From: Paragordius varius
Lineage: Eukaryota > Nematomorpha
Reading direction: 5' to 3'
Length of the DNA: 64,000 bases
NCBI GenBank assembly: GCA_964247055.1
Contig: OZ176058.1
Coordinates: forward strand, 3,720,001 to 3,784,000
Shown: piece by piece, positions 1 through 10,135 of the stretch
Position numbering within the stretch: position 1 is the first letter of the stretch
How the letters are laid out: the number at the start of each line of letters is the position of its first letter
Notes under the pieces: generated by a model
The model's input: only the letters and a program-made list of their open reading frames with translations
Databases searched by the model: none
Told to the model about the DNA's origin: nothing
Made by a program: the position numbers and the translations under genes

Positions 1-1059
1 CAAGAATTGGAGCATCAAGAGACACTCAACACCAAATCAGGAATCTCTCCAAAAACAAATAACAAAGAAGAAACGGCCGAATATTATTTCTTTGATGATA
101 ACCCAAACTTGAAAGAGTTAAATCGAAAAAAGGATATTACCAAAACGCAATCCAGTCTTAGTAAATCTAAAAAAGAAACGGGTGACCTTGACACTATCAC
201 AAATGTGAAAGAATCCGAAAACAAAGCTATTTCCATGGGTTGGGATAAAATAACATCTTTTACCGAATATCAAAAGCAGCGGGGAGACATACTTGGATTA
301 AATAGTTTTTCACCCAAATATTCTGCGGCAAATAAAACTAACCATGCAGAACCACTAAAAAGTCCCATGGAAGTTCCTAAATACTTTGAGGATACATATT
401 TGTTTGAGGGAAAAGAACCAGAATCCTATACACTTTCCACTATAAATCGTGTTAATAAAGATGACAAAAGTACAACAGACGCATTCACCGTTAATTCTAA
501 ACCACCTGTCATCAGCCATATTAATAAGAAAAAGCATGTAAGTCTTGTAGATGATATTGAAAATAAAATGATTGCTCAAAATCAAGTAATGACCGATGAC
601 CCCCCTAAATCTATTCCCGTCAATAATATAACTAATAATAATAAAAGAAGTAAAACACATAAAATTATACAGAGATCATTCACACATCATAATATGTTAA
701 AAAATGGGACGAAACCAGCTCCATCCTTGAAACTTTCCAGCACAGATAACCCCTATGATGCATCTTACACTGGTAATATATTGCCTCAAACATCTCTAAG
801 TAATGTCAGCATCACAGGAGAGAGCAGTAATATTTTTAATTTGCCGACTACTACAAATAATTTTCAAGCAATCATCACACCTATTAGCCAAAGTAATGTC
901 TCTCCTTCGGTGGAAAATACGGAATTTGCTTTACCCCGAAAACATAAAAACTCCGCCTGGATTCTTAAACGCCTTAGTGATGGTCAAATGAATAAAGTAG
1001 GTCCTTCCATGGTTGAAGAACAATTCAATCAGCATCACAAGAGTGAAATTTTACTTTAG
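1..1059 (+). CDS. 3' coding exon of an unrecognised, disordered, Ser/Asn/Lys-rich protein (5' partial)
   Basis: The frame is open from base 1 (CAA GAA TTG GAG) to a TAG at 1057-1059, about 352 codons, so the start lies upstream of the window. It is clearly less AT-biased than everything after it and is the only long open frame here. The protein is polar and low in hydrophobic residues, rich in Lys, Asn, Ser and Thr, with no signal peptide, membrane segment or domain that I recognise. That suggests a mostly disordered nuclear or cytoplasmic scaffold-like tail. Two patches look more structured: an aromatic and acidic stretch near residues 27-40 (EYYFFDDNPNLKELN) and the C-terminal end with SAWILKRLSDGQMNKVG. 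No splice acceptor is visible inside, so the exon start is outside the window. The antisense open frame at 355-660 is taken as a shadow. I assign no function. Confidence 0.75.
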   Translation, partial: QELEHQETLNTKSGISPKTNNKEETAEYYFFDDNPNLKELNRKKDITKTQSSLSKSKKETGDLDTITNVKESENKAISMGWDKITSFTEYQKQRGDILGLNSFSPKYSAANKTNHAEPLKSPMEVPKYFEDTYLFEGKEPESYTLSTINRVNKDDKSTTDAFTVNSKPPVISHINKKKHVSLVDDIENKMIAQNQVMTDDPPKSIPVNNITNNNKRSKTHKIIQRSFTHHNMLKNGTKPAPSLKLSSTDNPYDASYTGNILPQTSLSNVSITGESSNIFNLPTTTNNFQAIITPISQSNVSPSVENTEFALPRKHKNSAWILKRLSDGQMNKVGPSMVEEQFNQHHKSEILL

Positions 1060-2075
1060 GTTTTTGCCAAAGCGGACGTGAGATCTTTTTGTGTATAATT
1101 TTTTTTAAATTTTTAAAAAACGAATGTACATACTTTAGTCATTGACGTTTTCACAAATAATAATTCTAGTCGTTGCCATATTCTCCCCATGATTGCTCAT
1201 AGAATCTATAAATGTCAATTACAATCTATTACACCATTAATAATATAAAATTTTCATTTTCATTCTATTAATAAATGTGATAAATAATCCATAGTAAAAA
1301 GTAATATTAATATATATTAATGTACTATCAAAAATTCTTAAAACGAAGCGTGCACTATATATCACAGATATTTTAAGATAAATAATTTAAAAAGTTGTGA
1401 TATTTTTATAACATAAAATTTTTTTAAAATAAAAATTCAAGGCCAAAGGGCCTAATATATCAATTTAAGCTATTTAATTTGAAAGCAAGTTTCAAAAAAC
1501 AATATTTGTTTATTTTGGTGAATAAAATAAAAAGAGTATGGGCACAATTTCTCGCGTTTTATTTTCAGTCAATTGAAAATTATTAAACCCATACAATACG
1601 GAGGCAAGTCTTACAAAACTTGATTTTTTGCCGAATTTTAAGGGAATCAACCCGTTAGTTTTGTAAAATATGCATTTATTTTTCCAAATAGCAGTAGATT
1701 TTGACAAAACAGATAATTAATTTAAAATACGGATCTCCAATAAGATGTAGCCTGTACATAAATCTTGATTATCTGCAAGTTATATACTTATTCTCAAATA
1801 CAAATAAAATTAATAAAATTTTAAAAAGGATTTATTTATAAACGGGTATCCAACACAAATGGTTTCCCGGAGAGCATTGCGAAATATATAGGTATAACCA
1901 AATATTTTATTAGATTTTAAACATAAGCCCGCAAAAAAACTAAATATTTTAACATTTCCCTAAAAGTCTTTTCAGAACATTTGTTTAGGATAATATATTT
2001 TACTTAGATATCGTATTGTTTTGATATTTTAATTTAAGGCAGAATATTTTGAAAACAAATAATGGCAATCTCAAT
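1060..2075. other. 3' UTR and AT-rich intergenic DNA with a possible hAT remnant
   Basis: I see no gene. Near 1846-1868 the string TATCCAACACAAATGG closely matches the terminal bases of the hAT element at 25045 (TGTCCAACACAAATGG), so this may be a decayed end of the same family. The short minus-strand open frame at 1510-1707 has no recognisable features. Confidence 0.4.
1270..1275 (+). promoter_or_regulatory. candidate polyadenylation signal AATAAA for the 1-1059 gene
   Basis: AATAAA lies about 210 bp after the stop codon. The region is so AT-rich that chance matches are common, so this is only a candidate. Confidence 0.3.
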
Positions 2076-2358
2076 TTTACAGCAAAAACTAAATTTTACG
2101 GACAAAACGTAAAAATATAAAGACAAATATTTTTTTCTAAAAGACAACCATACTTTTTAATCTTGATTTATTTTAATATACTCATTGTTTTAAATGACAA
2201 AGTCTGGAATTGAGATATATATTACTAACACAATCAATTCCTTATTTTAACAATTGTAATTAAATAACTTATATGAGAAAAATTAAGGTTTTATGTTTGT
2301 CATTTAGATGTCTTTTATTTTTACGTTTTGTCCGTATAATTTTAATTTTTGCTGTAAA
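2076..2358. repeat. 283-bp MITE with long terminal inverted repeats (ACGGACAAAACGTAAAAATA family)
   Basis: Both ends carry the same imperfect inverted repeat of about 60 bp. It begins TTTACAGCAAAAA, continues through ACGGACAAAACGTAAAAATA and ends in AAAGACAAATATTTTT. The inner part (ACAACCATACTTTTTAAT and onward) recurs at 14516-14802, 24270-24538 and 38116-38402. There is no coding potential. The ends and the size mark a non-autonomous DNA transposon. The target duplication is unclear, so I do not assign a superfamily. Confidence 0.7.
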
Positions 2359-2926
2359 TTATGCTTCAACTTTAGTCATGCAAAACTACATATCAAACTG
2401 CTTCGACGCCTTTTTATTTATATATTTTGCACAATATCTTGTAAATTTCCAACTCTAAAATCAATTTTACAAAATCAGAATTAACATTATACGGAAATTG
2501 GGTGTGCGATTTTTTAGTATATATTAAAATGTATAAAAAAAATTTTATTGAAAAGAAGCATACTTAATTTAATTATTTTTTAGCAAAATTTTAATGTACC
2601 GTATATGATATTTGACACGGAAAATTGCAATAAAATATATCAAATAAACTATTATATAATTCAATGGTAATAGTTTATTGTTATCATTTAGTATAAGTAT
2701 TTTTTTCTAAAAATTAATCACAAACAGACCCTTCATTTAAAATTTTGAGTTAACAAAAATGACCAGATTAAAAATTTTATCTGGAATATCTTAGACTTTT
2801 GATATGCGGTTTTCAACTCTAAAATACTATAAATTGAGGTTCACCATAATTTTGCTAAATAAATATAACAAAGTATGCATTTTTAAAAATAATTTTTGCA
2901 ATAATCTCGCTCCACATATTAAATTA
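2359..2926. other. AT-rich intergenic DNA, nothing recognised
   Basis: No gene, RNA or repeat end could be supported. The open frame at 2273-2458 mostly reads through the MITE end and is rejected. Confidence 0.5.
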
Positions 2927-3949
2927 CACTAGACAACAAATTTTAACTTTTTTTAACTGCCATTCTTGTAAATTGAAAATTTATTTCATTAAAGTACATA
3001 ATTAGTATATCTGAAAAGAAAATTGGTTTAGCATGGAAGAATTTTTTTATATTAGAGTTTATCGATAATTTTTGTCCCTGATTTAACATTAAACTCGAAA
3101 TTTCGAAAATTATAAGTTTTAGATATGAAGACATGTATTTTATATCATTCGAAAGAGCGCAAATAATTGCATTCAAATGGTAGTAAGTCATTTAAATCAA
3201 TCGGATGTAAAGGTTATTTGGATTTAAATGGTCGAAATTTTCAATCCTTAAATAAGTCAAGAATTTTCACAGACAAACTAATTTAAAAATCATATAAATT
3301 ATTTTAATATAATTATTACGGTTATATTAGTATTTAATTTTTAAAAAAAATTTGAAAAAGCTTTTGGTTTGCTTTTTTAATAAAAATTATTATTATCATA
3401 AATATTTTACCTAGTGGATACTAAAATGCATAGTTATAACTGTAAATTTATTACATAATGGCTATAAAAGATCAAAAATACCTTAAACTTTGTTTTTATC
3501 TTTAAAATTTCGAAATTATCAGCCTTGTAAAGAAAATAAATTAATATTGATGATGGTAATTTTTAAAAAAACAAAAAACTTAAAAATGGCTGTTTTGAGT
3601 GACATATAAGCAATAAAATGTTTGAATCAAACAAACTTTCTTGTGTTATCTTTTTTGGACCTTCATCACCCTCTTTGTGTCCCATATTAACTGTCGATGT
3701 AATACATATTAGTATGCATTTTATAGAGTTTTTATTACTCTTTCGAATGATATATTACAAATGGGCATTACTTGTATATTTTCAAAGAAAAACATTTTTT
3801 AGTAAAATTTTTATAAAGAGGGCGCATAATCAAAAAATCAAATTATAAAAGTTCTTCCATCGAGTTATAATTTTTATTTCAGATTTACTCTTATAATGAT
3901 ACTAAATATCAGAAAATACTCGAGTGGCATAAAAATTTGTTGTCCAGTG
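2927..3949. mobile_element. 1.0-kb non-autonomous DNA transposon with TTA target duplication (PIF/Harbinger-like)
   Basis: The terminal inverted repeats are CACTAGACAACAAATTT on the left and its complement on the right (AAATTTGTTGTCCAGTG, one mismatch). TTA flanks both sides (2924-2926 and 3950-3952). A second, inverted copy lies at 5357-6465 with the same ends, so the boundaries are well set. No transposase frame is visible. A 3-bp TWA target duplication is the hallmark of PIF/Harbinger elements, but the superfamily call rests on that alone. Confidence 0.75.
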
Positions 3950-3952
3950 TTA

Positions 3953-5015
3953 TTTTCATAAATAACGATTGCCTTTATTTTAACACAGTTCAATGAGTCT
4001 ATATGAAAAAGAAAATTTTATAAAATTATTGTTTTCATTTTTAAATATAGTATCTGATATATTAATGATGTTTCTTGGAGTGAGGCCTTTACACCAAAAA
4101 AATTTATTTATCATGATGTTCTTTTTGCGATTTTTAGATATGTTACAATTAGCACATAGGTGCATCTAAAGCCCAAACTTAAAAGACCATTATCCCAATT
4201 TTCAAGTGTTAACTTTTAATTTTAAAAAATCATTAAATTATAAACGATATTTCAAAAACATTTATGTTTAAATTATATTTTAGATGTTGGCTCCGTATGT
4301 CGCAAATTTTGATCCCCTAAAAATGAGCTTGTTTTCTATACGCTTCATATTCAAATTATTTTTCTGTGCTCAGTCACATTTTGGGGTGGTTTTATGCCCA
4401 GAGCTAAAATTAAAAAAAACTTTTGTTTGGAAATTATGGGTAAAATTAATTATTAGTATTATTTAATTCTGGAGTCCATGGGTAGCTCCAAAACAAACAG
4501 CTATATTATAATCTATATTTATCAAGTTGCTGGTAAGATGAAAGCCTTTTAAACTTCAATTATTTTTGTTACTTGCCTGTTATAATAGCGATTTAATAAA
4601 ATAACAAAATAAATGGTGTAGAAAGAGTTTGTGATGAGAATTTTAAATGTTTTAAGTTTTTTCAAAAAAAATTTTTATCCTGCCTAAAAATTCAAAATAA
4701 GCATGTTTTTAACTTGGGCTCAATAATACTTTTTAATATTTATATTTTTAATCGCTATGGGCATAATATTGCCTCAAAAGGTCATGTAGTATTATAAACA
4801 CGGAAATGCTGTGATAATGCGAACAGTTTTGAAATATGCTAGATTTTTCGTATAACCTAAAACCAAAAGCAATATGAAAATCAGGATATATCTATCAAAC
4901 AAAGATATTTTAATACCCCCAGATTTTGTACACAGACTATATTAATGATTGTGATTGTTTTAGCAAAATTAAGAATTATTAGGTTACTTTTTTGGCAAAC
5001 GGCCTCTAAGTCTTT
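3953..5015. repeat. Decayed partial copy of the tandem unit (parts of blocks B and D)
   Basis: Around 4370-4660 the order of short motifs (TTTTGGGGTGGTTTTATGCC, GCGATTTAA, AAAATAAATGG, then GTGATGAG) matches B1 near 13920-14080 and B1' near 20630-20680. Around 4860-5015 the text matches the end of block D at 31890-32050 (AAAAGCAATATGAAAATCAG; GATTGTTTTAGCA; TTAGGTTAC; ACGGC). This is an older, rearranged piece of the repeat seen further right. No gene is present. Confidence 0.55.
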
Positions 5016-5356
5016 AATACAGGCAGTGGCGTAGCCAGGGGGTGGAAAGGGGGGCTAATGTCCCGGGCGCCTTTGAGGAGGCGCCGGGTTTACTAATATA
5101 ATTTTATTTCAAAAAATAGATAATATTTAAAAGTTATTATTTTATATAATACATAAATCATCCATTTGTTAGTCGACATGATTTTAAATCTTGATCAAAT
5201 TTCTCCTTTATTATCAATATTTAAATCTACCAACTTCCTTATACATTATATCTCTTCACTTTATCTTCAGGCGGTTAACCTCAGCCCTTCATAATATTGT
5301 ACACCTTAAAATATTTGTTTTAAATCGCTTAAGTGTCAGATATAAGGATAAGATTA

Positions 5357-6465
5357 CACTAGACAACAAATTTTTCTGCCACTCGAGTTTTTTGCATTTT
5401 TTGATATTTAATATCATTTTAACAGTAAATCTGAAATAAAAATTATAACTCGTTGGAAGAATTTTGTATAATTTGATTTTTTAGATTATGCGCCCTCTTT
5501 ATCAAAATTTAACTAAAAAATTTTTTCTTTGAAAATATACAAGTAATGCCCATTTGTAATATATCATTCGAAAGAGTATTAAAAACTCTATAAAATGTAT
5601 ACTAATATGTATTACATCGACAGTTAATATTGGACACAAAGAGCGACAAACGCGCGAAGCGAGAGCATTTTTTTTAATTATTATATTTTTAAAACTAATG
5701 GATGAAAGTAGCTCAAACTTTGATGGAGATGAATGTTCAAAAAAGATAACACAAGAAAGTTTTTTTTGATTAAAACATTTTTTATTGCTTTTATGTCACT
5801 CAAAACAGCCATTTTTTATTTGTTTTTTAAAAATTACCATCTCATCAATATTAATTTATTTTCTTTACAAGGGTGATAATTTTGAAAATTTAAAAATAAA
5901 AACAAAGTTTAAGGTATTTTTGATCTTTTATAGCCATTATGTAATAAATTCACAGTTATAACTATGCATTTTAGTATTCACTAGGTAAAATATTTATGAT
6001 AATAATAATTTTAATTAAAAAAGAAAACCAAAAGCATTTTCAAACATTTTTTTACAATTAAATATTAATATAACCCTAATAATTATATTAAAATAATTTA
6101 TATGATTTTCAAATTAGTTTGTCTGTGAAAATTCTTGACTTATTTAAGGATTGAAAATTTCGACCATTAAAATCCAAATAACTTTTACATCCGATGGATT
6201 TAAATGACTTACTACCATTTAAAAGATGCAGTTTTTTGCGCTCTTTCGAATGATATAAAATACATGGCTTCATATCTAAAACTTTAAATTTTTGAAATTT
6301 CGAGTTTAATGTTAAATCGGGGCCAAAAATTATCGATAAACTCTAATATAAAAAAATTCTTCCATGTAAGACCAATTTTCTTTTCAGATATACTAATCAT
6401 GTACTTTAATGAAATAAATTTTAAATTTGCAGCAGTTAAAAAAAGTTAAAATTTGTTGTCTAGTG
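5357..6465. mobile_element. 1.1-kb TTA-target DNA transposon nested in the hAT (inverted copy of 2927-3949)
   Basis: The ends are CACTAGACAACAAATTT and AAATTTGTTGTCTAGTG, with TTA on both sides (5354-5356, 6466-6468). It is the reverse orientation of the 2927-3949 copy and carries about 86 bp more near 5641-5730, including a GCGACAAACGCGCGAAGCGA patch. This may be closer to full length. No transposase frame is present. Confidence 0.78.
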
Positions 6466-6599
6466 TTATTATTAATTTTATGTTAACTTCTTTTTAAAAT
6501 ATATATATTGCTTTCTTAATGCCACCCATTAGTTAGAATTAATTTATATTACACGGTGCGCAGCTAAAAATAAATGTTAATGTATCAAATATCTATTAA

Positions 6600-7610
6600 T
6601 AGCTAAAAGTTTAGCTATTATGAATATTGAAATCATATATGCGGTTAAAATAGAAAAAAAAATATTTTAGTTTTTTTCTTATTATCCAAAATCAAAAAAT
6701 CGCAATTTTTACCGCACATTGGGTCAAATAAAATTTATTACAATAGATGAAAACAACTATTATATATAGCATAATAATAATTAACGCAAAATATTATTTA
6801 TAAAAATTTGACATTTATTCGGAGGTATATAAATTAAAAAATCCACTTTGGAATCAAATTTGAATCAGGAAAAGTTGTTAATATTGTTAATATGCAGCAA
6901 AAGATTTTAATTCCCATTATAATAATCCTATATTAACTCTGTTTATAGTTTATCTAATTTATCGTCTAAAAAATTTACAGCTTGTATAAAAAAATTTTTT
7001 TTTTCGATAATTTGCACCAAAGCCGAAACTGCGTATAATTATTCCAAAGCTTATAGATCTTCACCCCATATTTTTGATTTGGGAAATTTCATTTCCTAAA
7101 GCTGGTATAAGCCAAGATAGCGCCAAAAATATAATTCAAAATTTTCGGATTAAATAAATTCTTTAATTTAAAAATCTGAGATGATATTAGATGCAAATTA
7201 TCGAAAAAAAAATTTTATTTAAGGTTAAATTTTTTTAAGTCGGATATATTAGGTCAACTCTATATATAAAGTTAATATAAGATTGTTTAAATAAAAATTA
7301 AAATCTTATACCGCATATTAACAAGTTTTTATATGATTCAAATTTGACGTCAAAGTGTGATTTTTTAACTTATATACTTGATAATCTTTTTAGGACCCTC
7401 CAAAAAATGTCAAATCTTTATAGATAATATTTTGCGTTTAGAATTATCCTTATGCCCTTTTAAACAAATAAAATTTTATTGACACGTTTTCATCTCATTA
7501 TTTTATTTGACCTAATATGGATAAATATGCTATTTTTTGATTATTATATCTTTTTTCTTGTATTTTAATCGCATATTTTATTTTGATATTCATTAACCAG
7601 ATTTTAGCTC
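6600..7610. repeat. 1.0-kb imperfect palindrome (foldback-type element)
   Basis: The left half (from TTTAGCTATTATGAATATTG) and the right half (ending GATATTCATTAACCAGATTT) are reverse complements of each other with many mismatches. The match continues inward through TGACATTT and CCGCA(C/T)ATT motifs to a centre near 7105. The transcript would form a very long hairpin. It sits inside the hAT composite and contains no gene. Confidence 0.65.
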
Positions 7611-8811
7611 TCAAATGATATATGGCTCCTTAACCTATATTTTTCAATCGCCATTTTTGCCGCATGTTAAATCAAAATCCAAAATAAAAGTTGTTTATTT
7701 TTATTTCCAAATTTAGGACATGGTATACCATCTATATACATTAAGCCGAGCTTTTTTCTTTTTTTCCTTATAACCATTTTTTGTTGCTCAATTGCAACTT
7801 TATTTTTTTCTACTTGGATTTAATATATTTCTTTTTTCATTATTTTAGTATCCATTAAAGTGATATCAAATTTTGATTATATATTTTTTATGATATACTT
7901 ATTTATAAATTTTAATATGCAAAATGAACCATTCAGAGACTATCAAATATATGTTATGAATCAATATTGCTAAGTGAAATTTAGTTACGTTTAAACCGAT
8001 TAAATTATATTGTTTGTTTTCATGGCCATTATAATTTGTTTATCTGCTGTTTTAAAATAAGATTTTTGGTCAAAATATAGTGGGACTAAAAGTTCTTCAT
8101 TAAAATATCCAAAATCAGAAACCGACTTAAAACCGACCCCTAAAACGGTTTCGTTGTAAATTTCTGGTTTTTTATACTTAAGCTTTCATATTTCAAGGTT
8201 TTATTCCCCAATTAATCGTTTGCTCTGTAATATAATCTTGAAGGGTAGGATAGGATAATAGTTCAAATAAGCAATAATTTTAATTATATTAATATATTAT
8301 TATTATCAGGATTAAATTATTATTATCAGGATTGCCTAAACTTAGCGGTTTTAAAATAAAAAACGAAAATTGAAATAAAATTATAACGCACAGAAATAAA
8401 AAGGTTGAATTAAATTGGCATTGCTAATAACATGAGACCAATTCCACTTTATCAACAACGGCGGCTTAATATTTTCAGATAATTATAATCCGATACAACA
8501 ACACCTTCAGATACTAATAATTTACCAACACCTTTGCTTAACAAAGGCGCCTCGATATTTTTCGACAATATTTATACAATAAAGGACCTTAATAATAATA
8601 ATAATAATACGATAAAGATATAAATGTGAATTATACATATAATATAATATATAAGTCTAGGGATGCGGTTTTCATGAAAATTTATATTTAATTTTTGTGA
8701 CATTTTTTATGTTATTAATACCTAAAATTGCCACTCTTTTTTGGACACAAGCCATTTTACAAATTTTTTAGTCGGGTCACGCATTCGAATGGTTTATATA
8801 TTGCTTTTATA
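7611..8811. other. AT-rich interior of the hAT composite, no gene seen
   Basis: I see no open frame with protein-like composition. A short direct repeat (ATTATTATTATCAGGATT) occurs near 8300-8334, and an AAT-rich run lies near 8590-8612. Confidence 0.5.
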
Positions 8812-9013
8812 AATAAATATACAGTTTAAAGTCTCTTTTTTCCTTTTTTTATTAAAGGGTAAGGACTTAAATTGTATCCGGACATGTGAAGGCTTTAACA
8901 CTCGCCTGCCCAGGGCTGACAGTGATGATGGAAAAAATGCGTAGTTCCGGGGTTCGAACTCAGGCACGCAGTGTGAGAGTCCAGCGCCCTACCTACTATA
9001 CCATCACGCCTCA
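8812..9013 (-). mobile_element. tRNA-derived SINE with tRNA-Glu-like head and exact 16-bp target duplication
   Basis: On the minus strand, bases 9011 down to about 8938 read like a tRNA. There is an A-box-like TGATGGTATAGTAGGTAGGG, an anticodon region GGACTCTCACAC resembling tRNA-Glu(CTC), and a B box GAGTTCGAACCCC. A tRNA-unrelated body and a pyrimidine/A-rich tail follow. The element is flanked by exact copies of ATATATTGCTTTTATA (8796-8811 and 9014-9029), a typical LINE-machinery target duplication. The acceptor-stem ends do not pair well, so this is a SINE and not a working tRNA gene. The + strand open frame at 8886-9284 across it is non-coding. Confidence 0.85.
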
Positions 9014-9997
9014 ATATATTGCTTTTATACATAATCTATATTTGATTAGGTCGAATTTTTCGCGCAGTAACCAATACTATATTTTAATTACTGATACATT
9101 CAAGCCATCGTTTTCTTTTCAAAGGAAGGGGTTGAATGTGCATGTTTTTTTTTCACGCGTTTTTATTTATGACGGGCAACATTTCGTTCCGCTCACGGTT
9201 AAAATTAGTTATTTTGTTAAATGCAAAGGGTTGAGTGGAGGGGCAGGGGGGTGCCTTCATGAAGTGATCCACCCGGGGCCATAAATGCAAGCTACGTCTC
9301 TGAATACAGATTTAAATATTTTTAGTCTTTATATTTATTATCTCTTTATTCTAAACATATTTAAATTCAATTTTTTCGTGATCGGGCAGTGGGATGGGTG
9401 AATTATCTCGGAATTTGGGAATAACCTCATTTATTCTAAAGTTATCACATAAACCTTTATATTGTGTCTGTAAACTAAAGTATGTTTTTTGCTAGTAGTA
9501 TAGAGTAAATGATAATTTATCAAATAGTAAAAAATGGAAAAATCACAACACAGCTGATTCTATGTTTTGGGTGTGGGCAAGATAATATATTTACTAAATA
9601 TTTTTTAAAGTTATACCTACACATTATTATTCATTCCTTCATTCATGTCATTTGATAACTATCCTCCGATTGTTGATTCGATGCTAGTGATGTTGATGCC
9701 TACCATTTAAAAAGTGCAATATTAATCATAATACTCATTATATTACTTATTTTGATTTGTGTTCAAAATTGATAAGTAAAAACGGAAAAAGGGTAAATTT
9801 TCATATATCACATACTATTACAAAAAGTTAATAAATGTTCTGAGGCTCTGCTTGATAATGCATTTTTTGACTGGTTGGCGGTTTTGTTTCTAGAGTATTT
9901 TTTGAAGCAGTTGGAAAACAATGCTTGTAAACTATTTTTTTCTTTGGTGATTATTATAAACCTTTTTGATTTTCGTTTCGTCACAAAGATTGGATAT

Positions 9998-10012
9998 GGG
10001 GGGGGGGGGGGG
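9998..10012. repeat. Poly-G run (15 G)
   Basis: There are fifteen consecutive G in otherwise AT-rich DNA. The A2 counterpart near 32744 has only GGGGGG, so the run expanded in A1 or is a sequencing artefact. Confidence 0.9.
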
Positions 10013-10135
10013 ACTACAGTCGTTATATAATGCTATAATGGGACTAGAAACGGTCGGAGAAGACATCGCTAAAACCTTCGTTTGCATTTAAAGCAGTAAG
10101 GAGATTATTCCAATGAGTTAAGGACGGGGTTCAGC

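Larger units (their letters stand above)
5024..9302. mobile_element. Composite hAT-like DNA transposon, 4.3 kb, with nested insertions
   Basis: The ends are inverted repeats CAGTGGCGTAGC (left) and CAGAGACGTAGC (complement of the right end). GC-rich subterminal sequence sits inside each end (CCCGGGCGCC left, CCCGGGTGG right, complement). The flanks are AATACAGG (5016-5023) and AATACAGA (9303-9310), an 8-bp duplication with one mismatch, as expected for hAT. The uninterrupted site is seen at 32040-32060 and 47440-47460, where block D runs straight into block A. No transposase is recognisable. The interior holds a TTA-target element, a 1-kb palindrome and a SINE, which explains the length. Confidence 0.8.

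Noticed and set aside
8938-9011. A working tRNA-Glu gene on the minus strand
   Set aside because: The acceptor stem does not pair well, a long tRNA-unrelated tail follows, and the whole is bounded by a 16-bp target duplication, so it is a SINE head.
8886-9284. 132-codon + strand open frame
   Set aside because: It runs across the SINE on its antisense strand and through the GC-rich hAT end; protein composition is not convincing.
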